Source of the DNA: Hirsutella rhossiliensis
Lineage: Eukaryota > Ascomycota > Sordariomycetes > Hypocreales > Ophiocordycipitaceae
Reading direction: 5' to 3'
Assembly (NCBI RefSeq): GCF_020360975.1
Contig: NW_025408668.1
Coordinates: forward strand, 4,154,001-4,218,000
DNA: 64,000 bases
The position numbers were made by a program, and so were the translations under genes. The notes beneath the pieces are model-generated. The model was not told the origin of the DNA. It did no database searches and was given only the letters and a program-made list of their open reading frames with translations. Positions 57,732 through 64,000 of the stretch are shown here, piece after piece. Position 1 is the first letter of the stretch, and every line of letters begins with the position of its first letter.

Positions 57732-58711
57732 GGCTGCGGACGACAACGTCGGAAAGGCGAGGCGAAAGACTGGCGGCGTCGGGAGGCGCCCGAGTGGGAG
57801 GTTGAAGTAACAGTAGCTATGCGGACAAGGGATGTCAGTGAACAGGTGCGCCGCAAAAGCACCTTGTCCCTCTGGGCAACGCCTGAGGACCAGAACGAGC
57901 AACAGGAGCGGAGTCGCGCGTCGTGACACGCACTTTATCTCACCAGGGATCGCCGCGGCGCTCGACACCATGGCGCCGCGGATGAGCGAGTCGGACGCGG
58001 CGCCTCTGACGGGCCGCAGACGCACCGGGGCCAGCCCAGCCTCGGTCCCTGGTCGCAGAAAGGGGGCCACTATGGGGAGCTGTGCTTTGCGCCGGATCGG
58101 CAGGAGACGAGGACAAGGGCTGCTTGAGCGGACGAGGGGGGCGCTTAGGGTTATCGATGCTGACAGTCTCTGGGGCAAACAAGAATGTGTCTCATATAGG
58201 TTGGATAGGTCGGAACTCATGGATAGATGTGTCAGGGTCGTTGGCCACATGGCCGTGCGTCGTAAGTCGGATGCTCCACACGTTCGGCAACGGCATCAAG
58301 ACATGCCATCCCTCGCCTTCCCACGACGCTCCTTACCTGGACCATTTGACCTCACTTGCCTCGTCCCCCGCTCGCGCAGGCCTGGGACGCCTCAACGCTT
58401 GGCCCGGAAAGCGTGAATCGGGCAGGCACAGATAGGGGGTAGCCAGCTGTAGATGTTGCGTGGCGAAGAGCGACTCTATTCACTGGTATCGAAGTGTCCA
58501 CTGTTTGCGCTCGCAGGTGCTGCGGTAGATCCTCAACCATCCCCCCTCCCTCACGTCTCCGCTTCCTCCTCATCGTGTCGTCTCGAGCAAGATAGGAATG
58601 ATTTTTCACGCCCAACATCGCAAGGGCCCGTCACGCCAAACGCCGTACATGGAATTCTCTGAAACGTTAGATTCATACCCGGTATGCACTCCGTCCTCAC
58701 GAAGCCGGTCG
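57732..58711. other. intergenic between the interrupted gene and ENP1
   Basis: About 980 bases between two minus-strand genes. The frame leading into MAHEG is open far upstream (CYFNLPLGRLPTPP) and could include a missed 5' exon of the interrupted gene. Near ENP1 only short ORFs occur. Confidence 0.35.
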
Positions 58712-60230
58712 TCATGAGTCGATGGCCATGGTATCATCTCCGTCTAGCGCCATGCCCTGCGGCTCCAGAGGCACGCCGCGGCCCCGCCCAGCCAGCAGCT
58801 CTCGTCGAACCTCGGGCCCGATGGCCGAGTGGCCGTGGCTCAGCAGGAGATCCAGCAGCTCCTCGCGCTGGTCCTCGGTGATGTCTCCCTTGTATCGCTG
58901 TGCAAACGCAAGCAGGCTTTGATGCCAGATGACGGGCAGCTTGGCCCTGGCATCGCCCTCGGCCGACAGCCCAGCCATGGCATCTCCTGGCTGTACACCG
59001 GCGGGGTCGACGCTGCGAAACCGCAGGAAGTGGAACACGAGGGCGTCGATGACCTGGTACGGCAAGGCGTACTTCTTCTCCAGCAGCGTCTTGATGAAGA
59101 TGTTTGTCGCGCCGCCGCCTTCGCTGCCCTGTGACGCCTCTTGAGCGGCAATGTCACACAGGCCCTTGAGGGCGGCGGCCGAGTGCAAGACGGGAATAGA
59201 TATCCTAGCAAGGACGGCCGAGATGATGTGCGCCTCTCGCAGGGTGCACGTCCCGCTGCCCACGAGCGGGAAGAGGAAGCCTTTGAAGAATGCCGCAGGC
59301 TTGTAGAGGGCCTTTTTGAGCGAGTTGAAGAGGTGAACGTTGAGCTTCTTGTTGTCGTAAATATCCTCGCGGACCTTTTCCAGAATCACCATTTCAAGGA
59401 ATCGCTGGACGACGACGGGCTTGTGGGAAACAAAGATCCTGGTCGCTTGGTAGCAGGCGTTGGGCGTCCAGCTCTCGGGCTTTGTAATGTCGAGAATCTC
59501 CTCCCAGTGCGGCACCGTGGGGAGAATCTTAAAGGGCTTGGGTAGCGGCCCCGACTTGTAGCGAGTGAGGATCTGTCCGATTCTAGGCATGGTCAGCAAA
59601 GGCGCGGGACGAGCTCATGGGTGCAGATGGCACTTACTTGGTGTAAGCCTCGACGACCTTGGGGGGAAGCTCGTAATCGTCGACGGGCAAGCCGGCCTCT
59701 TTCCTCGCCTCGGCAGCCTCGTGCGCGGCAATCTTTTGTAGAATGAGATCGGCCAAGTTGATGCTCTCTCCCTCGTCCTCGCCAGAAGGCTTGCGATCCC
59801 AACCGTGTTTGAGGAGGTCGTCTTCGTCGTCGTCGGGCATAAACTTGTTGTAAGTCTCGAGATCTTCGGGGTCCACCTCTATCTCCTCAGCCACTTCTTC
59901 CTCACCGCCCCATGCATCGTCGTCGTCGTACGTTTTGCCTTGTTCGTCTGCAGCGTCGTCGAATCGCGAGTCGTAGCCAAAGTTGTCGACGGCAGGCTCC
60001 GGCATGGCGGCTCGCATCTCGGCGTTTTCCTCGTCGGCCAGCTCGCGACCGATGCGCAGGATATTGTGCGAGGCCTTGGAGTCGACGAAGCTTTGGTCGG
60101 CATACTGGCTGTTAGTCGACTTTTTCTTGCTCGGCTTGTTTCGCAGCAGTCCGGTGGCGGTAATGTCGTCCTCGAGGGGATTGTGACGCCTAGCCTGGCG
60201 GCCGGCCACAGGGGCCGTGGTTTTGGGCAT
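58712..60230 (-). CDS. ENP1: bystin, 40S ribosome assembly factor Enp1
   Basis: Two exons, 60230-59638 and 59582-58712, 487 residues. The N-terminal third is acidic and basic by turns (DDDDAWGGEEEVAEEIEV, PKTTAPVAGRQARRH) and includes YNKFMPDDDEDDLLKHGW. The bystin domain begins around VVEAYTKIGQILTRYKSG, at the splice junction, with PKPFKILPTVPHWEEIL, NACYQATRIFVSHKPVVVQ, VILEKVREDIYDNKKLNVHL, FFKGFLFPLVGSGTC, LPYQVIDALVFHFLRF and LPVIWHQSLLAFAQRYKGDI. Enp1 binds pre-40S particles with Ltv1 and Rio2 and is needed for 20S pre-rRNA export and maturation. The start was chosen at MPKTTAPV; the upstream frame extension lacks conserved content. Divergent from HGH1. Confidence 0.95.
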
Positions 60231-60754
60231 GTTGCAGTGATGAGGGCGCAAGGGTCGGGGGAGAAGTCGTCTTGCGATGATGGGCGCTGGGCGGTCGAGG
60301 GGAAACCAGATCAAAAATTTATTGGTCTTATCGATCTGCCACCCCTCAGTTCTCGTTAGGGCTTAGCGCATGGCTGACCAGTCTCACCGCCTAGATGACA
60401 AGGTACAAAGTACATCAAGTCGCGACACTACTGTACGAGCTCTGGATGCGTACAAGTCGGGCCTTGAATTGCCTCGAAAAACATAGAATTCAGCTTCCCA
60501 TGGAAATCTTCAAAAGATGCATGTTAGATTTTGCTTTCTCGTGAGCCGGTCCCTTGGCCAGAGTGTGCAACGGCGGGTCTCCACTTTGATGACAAAGACC
60601 TCTGTCACTACAGCAGCATCTCCACTATCGCGATAAATAAAAGTGCCCCTCCATTGCCAGTCAAGCCAAAGGCGCTGTTCCAACACTCAAAGCCATTCCC
60701 TCTCCCCGGGTCAAAGCCAAGACAGCCCCGAGTTGAGGGCACAACCGTGCCAAG
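60231..60754. promoter_or_regulatory. divergent promoter region of ENP1 and HGH1
   Basis: A 524-base region between the divergent starts of a ribosome-assembly gene and a translation-factor chaperone gene, so shared control is plausible. I did not find a clear PAC or RRPE-type box by eye. No gene inside. Confidence 0.45.
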
Positions 60755-62020
60755 ATGCCGACAGAACTAAAAGAAGTATGCCATCCCAAGTTCAGACGAT
60801 TTTTTTTGATAAAAAACCCCAAAATCCCTGTTTCCTAACATGGCAATGACGACAGCTCGTGGGCTTCATCGCCCACCCCAACCCTCAGATTCGCCTCGCC
60901 GCTACAGAGAACCTGGTGCCGTACTCGACAGTCGAGCCGGCAATCTTCAAGGCCGACGGCCTCAAGCCCGTCAAGAACCTGAAGCTTCTAGTCAAAGATC
61001 ATCCTGTAAGTCGGACACTTGGCCCGGACCACGACCTTTCGCCCCCTGACCCTCTTGCTCCGCAGAAAATAGCCGAGCATGTCCTGACGTTACTCGTCAA
61101 CCTGTCTGCCGACCCCGAAGTGCTAGAGGAGCTGGCCAAGGATGACAAGTTCCTGGAGCTCGTCTTTCTTTACATAGTTGTAAGCTCACTTGAGCACCCG
61201 CACCACCCTTTGCCGCCCATTAACTCCCCTCCGATAGAACCCTGAGGAGCCAAATGCAAACTCGCTCGCCATGCTTCTCGCCAACCTCGCCAAATGGAGT
61301 GGTTTCGAGAGCGTGCTGCGAAAAAGGCAACAGCCTCCCGCGGAATTGGGCTCCGACGACAAGGTCCTGAACCAACTCCTAGACCTCTTCGTCAAGGGCC
61401 AAGACGGCTCCTACAACAAAAAGGCAGACTTCGACTACCTGGCCTACGTCTTCGCTGACCTGGCAAAACACGTTGACGTCCGGCAGTACTTTGTCGACTC
61501 ACAGAGCTACGACGGCGTCATCCCCCTGACCAAGCTCAAGGTCTTCACCGAGCACAAGTCCGAGGTGCGGCGCAAGGGCGTCGCCAGCACAATCAAAAAC
61601 GTCGCCTTCGAAGTCCAGTCTCACCCTTCCTTTCTATCCGACACGGCCATCAACATCCTCCCCTACATCCTGCTCCCCATCACCGGCAGCGAAGAGTACG
61701 ACGTCGACGACACCATGGACATGCTGCCCGACCTGCAGCTGCTGCCGCCCGATAAGAAGCGCGACCCGGACAGCACAGTCATCCAGACCCACGTCGAGAC
61801 GCTGTTGCTCCTGACGACGACAAGGGAGGGGCGTGATCTGATGCGCCGAGTCAAGGTGTATCCCATCATCCGCGAGACCCATCTCCACGTGCACGACGAC
61901 GACGTCAAGGAAGCGTGCGAGAGGTTGGTGCAGGTTCTCATGCGAGACGAGGACCAGGAGTCGAGTGAGCGGGCCCAAGAGATTCAAGGGGACGACGAGG
62001 AGGAAATTATCGAAGTATGA
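60755..62020 (+). CDS. HGH1: HGH1-family protein, eEF2 folding co-chaperone
   Basis: Four exons: 60755-60775, 60856-61005, 61066-61179 and 61238-62020, coding 355 residues. The first exon is only 21 bases (MPTELKE). It joins LVGFIAHPNPQIRLAATENL, then KIAEHVLTLLVNLSADPEVL, NSLAMLLANLAKWSGFE, DYLAYVFADLAKHVDVRQYF, KSEVRRKGVASTIKNVAFEV and LPYILLPITGSEEYD. These are the armadillo-like DUF383 and DUF384 regions of Hgh1, which in yeast brings eEF2 to the TRiC/CCT chaperonin for folding. The tail is acidic (GDDEEEIIEV). Without the 21-base exon no ATG leads into the conserved N-terminus, which supports it. Confidence 0.93.
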
Positions 62021-62318
62021 GTTTCCATGTGCACGAGCCGGTGAAACCTGGAATACCATGCAATCTGAACGTTGGGGACTTATTTCCTGAATGATGAATA
62101 CCATACCTGTATACAATTACACGCAAAGGGACTATTTTTACTAGATGGGGGAATAAAATAAAGTGCAAGTTTCATCATGGCCGGTATCCAGACCTTATTG
62201 CCATGGATGAAACGGGAATCGAGGGAATCTGATGCGCTTCGGTGCGCATTTGCAGCGTCGACTTTTGACGCGTGAAGAGCCGGGACAGAGCAAGGAGACG
62301 TTTCCAAATCAATGCTCG

Positions 62319-64000
62319 TCACTTCAGTTTGCTCGTCCTCTCAGTCTTCTCATCAACGGTGTTGTTCGTCGTCCCACCGGCCGTCTCGCCAGCCGACAAG
62401 AAGTCGCCCCCCCTCGCATCTCTCCCGCTTGGTGGAGTGACAAAAATAGGCGACTCTCGAGCCGGCTCCTGCTCTTCGGGCAACACGTCCATACGCCCAG
62501 AGTCGCCGGCTTCAGCGGCATCAGGCCTGGCCAGCTGAGGGGTGTTTCCGAGCAACGGAGAATCCAACACAGGGCTGTGTGGTGCATGCGAGGCCCGGGA
62601 CACCAAGCTAGAGTCGTCCCCGAAGCCAGACGTGGACTCTTGAGAGGGCGCCGACGGCGAGTGGAATTTGTGGGGTGCAAAGTGCGAGTGCTTTTGAATT
62701 ACTTCGACGGGCGTCAGACCCGTGTCGTGAAGCTCGATTGGCGGCGAAGTGTCTTTGTTTACCTTGTTAGCAGTCGTGGTAACAGCACAGTAGCACGAGC
62801 ATTGCACGACGTACCTCCCAGCTCTGCCAGCTGAGTGTCAGCCATCTCATGGCGGGAAGGCGGCGTCTCATGGTGCGAAGGCGTGCGCCCTGGCGACAAG
62901 GCGGGAGAGCTTGCAATCCTTGCCCTCTCCGGGTCTGGACTTGGGGCCCCTGAGCTTGTCATGGTCAACGCCTTCTCTGCTCCCTGGCCCCTGATCCACG
63001 ATCGGATCCGGGATGCGGCCTCGTCCGAGTCTCCCGAGCCGCTGCCGCCGTAACGCCGGCGCCTGAGATGGAGCCACCACACAAGAACACCGACTCCAGC
63101 GAGAACAATAACGGGCACAACTACGGCGGGAATGATGATGCTCTTTTTGTCGCCACCACCCTTAGTCTCGTCAACGGGAAGCTCGAGCCGCCCTGCCACA
63201 GCTGTGGTGTCGTAGGGCCAGTAAGCCTTGATTTTGCTGCTGTCGTACTTTTGAGCAAAGACATCGGCAAGCCCGCTCGTAGCCCAGCCAGAAGGCATCG
63301 GCGCCGTGGCTGTTGCGCCGCCAGAGGCATCGCCCCCGATGGTAGCTCGCACCTTTTCGTGAACTCCATATTTGCCGTACCTTTTCGGATCGTACGAGTC
63401 CAGCCACTCCCCGCTGGTGATGTTGAAGACCACGACGGGCCCCTTGTCTAGGCACGAGGGAACATTACCGGCTTCTGGGACGTAACCACCAAATACCATC
63501 ATCTGGTCCGGATACGGGAGAAAACATTTGTGACCGGACCGTGCGTGAATCTCCGTGCCGTTGTTGATTTGGGTCCAGGTGAAGGAAGGAAGTGAGAGAA
63601 CCCAGACATCATCGTGAAAGGCGTCCTTTGGATGAATGCCATCAAATCCACCGTAGTAGTGGATGTTGAAGCTCGACCGGTCAGCAGCAGGGGCCACCAC
63701 AGCGCAACCTCTACTGCGGGTTCCAGGGCCGTTTTTGGTCGGCTGCTTATACCACTTGTCACCGGCGACGTCGTAAATGTCAATGACTCTCATGAACTCG
63801 GGACTCTCCTTCTCCTGAGAAGGCTGTTAGCGTTCAACTCTCCGAGTTTGAATCCATTGTAAATCACTCACGCTCGCCGCTGGGTCTTCAGACTTGTGGA
63901 TGACAGTGGCCCATTCGGGATATGTCACGCCACCGAGGACCACGAGTATTCCTTGCTTTCCAACTGGAACCCAGACAACTTCCGCGTTGGAGCGGCCCTT
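62319..64000 (-). CDS. membrane-anchored kelch-repeat protein (5' end outside the window)
   Basis: Visible exons on the minus strand: 64000-63872 (open at the edge), 63814-62815 and 62752-62319, giving the last 520 residues. Kelch-type beta-propeller repeats are seen (GILVVLGGVTYPEW, FNIHYYGGFDG, DDVWVLSLPSFTWTQI, MMVFGGYVPEAGN). The ectodomain ends before a single membrane span (SIIIPAVVVPVIVLAGVGVL), followed by a basic stop-transfer (HLRRRRYGG) and a long Ser/Pro-rich cytoplasmic tail with ELHDTGLTPVEVIQKHSHFA. Fungal proteins of this layout are type I membrane proteins at the cell surface, with unknown ligand. The exon joins keep frame; the last acceptor (caaag) was picked over a nearby alternative because it preserves frame. 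Confidence 0.85.

Overview
The window is nuclear DNA of a filamentous ascomycete, most likely a Sordariomycete and plausibly Hypocreales. The evidence is GC-rich protein-coding sequence, introns of roughly 45-140 bases with GT..AG ends, moderate gene spacing, and a gene set typical of that class: an FlbA-type RGS protein, LtrA, a DUF7053-like protein, a bystin/HGH1 pair and a fungal Orc4 with a PHD finger. The genus is not resolvable from the sequence. I saw no tRNA, rRNA, CRISPR array or intact transposon. Most multi-exon models below were built by hand; each one keeps frame across all its junctions and has a total length divisible by three.

Left part (1-30.7 kb): the 3' tip of an unidentified gene; squalene monooxygenase (ERG1, -); a mitochondrial PPR-type protein (-); an aryl-alcohol-dehydrogenase-type aldo-keto reductase (+); BUB3 (-) divergent from eIF2alpha (+); mitochondrial inner membrane protease subunit 2 (+); a secreted berberine-bridge-type FAD oxidase (+); an Mme1-like mitochondrial carrier (+) with a possible one-base frame break in its N-terminal region; an unrecognised fungal protein (-) divergent from mitochondrial ribosomal protein uL23m (+); a METTL4-like MT-A70 methyltransferase (-) divergent from a membrane-anchored SDR (+); a Leu5-type CoA carrier (+); and the Paf1-complex subunit Cdc73 (+).

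Middle (30.7-42.5 kb): about 11.8 kb with no gene I can support, lying between the 3' end of cdc73 and the start codon of the flbA-type RGS gene. It stays GC-rich and complex, and carries several short tandem arrays. Two separate 9-bp arrays share the core ACGTACA. This is the most unusual part of the window. The best explanations are a very long 5' regulatory region or leader of the RGS gene, or an unannotated non-coding transcript.

Right part (42.5-64 kb): the RGS gene (+); a GPI-type cell-wall protein with a proline/glycine/histidine repeat domain (+); a DUF7053-like protein (-); ORC4 (-) divergent from an LtrA-family membrane protein (+); a conserved fungal protein (-) interrupted by an in-frame TAG; bystin/ENP1 (-) divergent from HGH1 (+); and the 3' part of a membrane-anchored kelch protein (-) running off the end. 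Most genes are housekeeping functions (sterol synthesis, translation, ribosome assembly, replication, spindle checkpoint, mitochondrial transport). The oxidoreductases are scattered and do not form a biosynthetic cluster.
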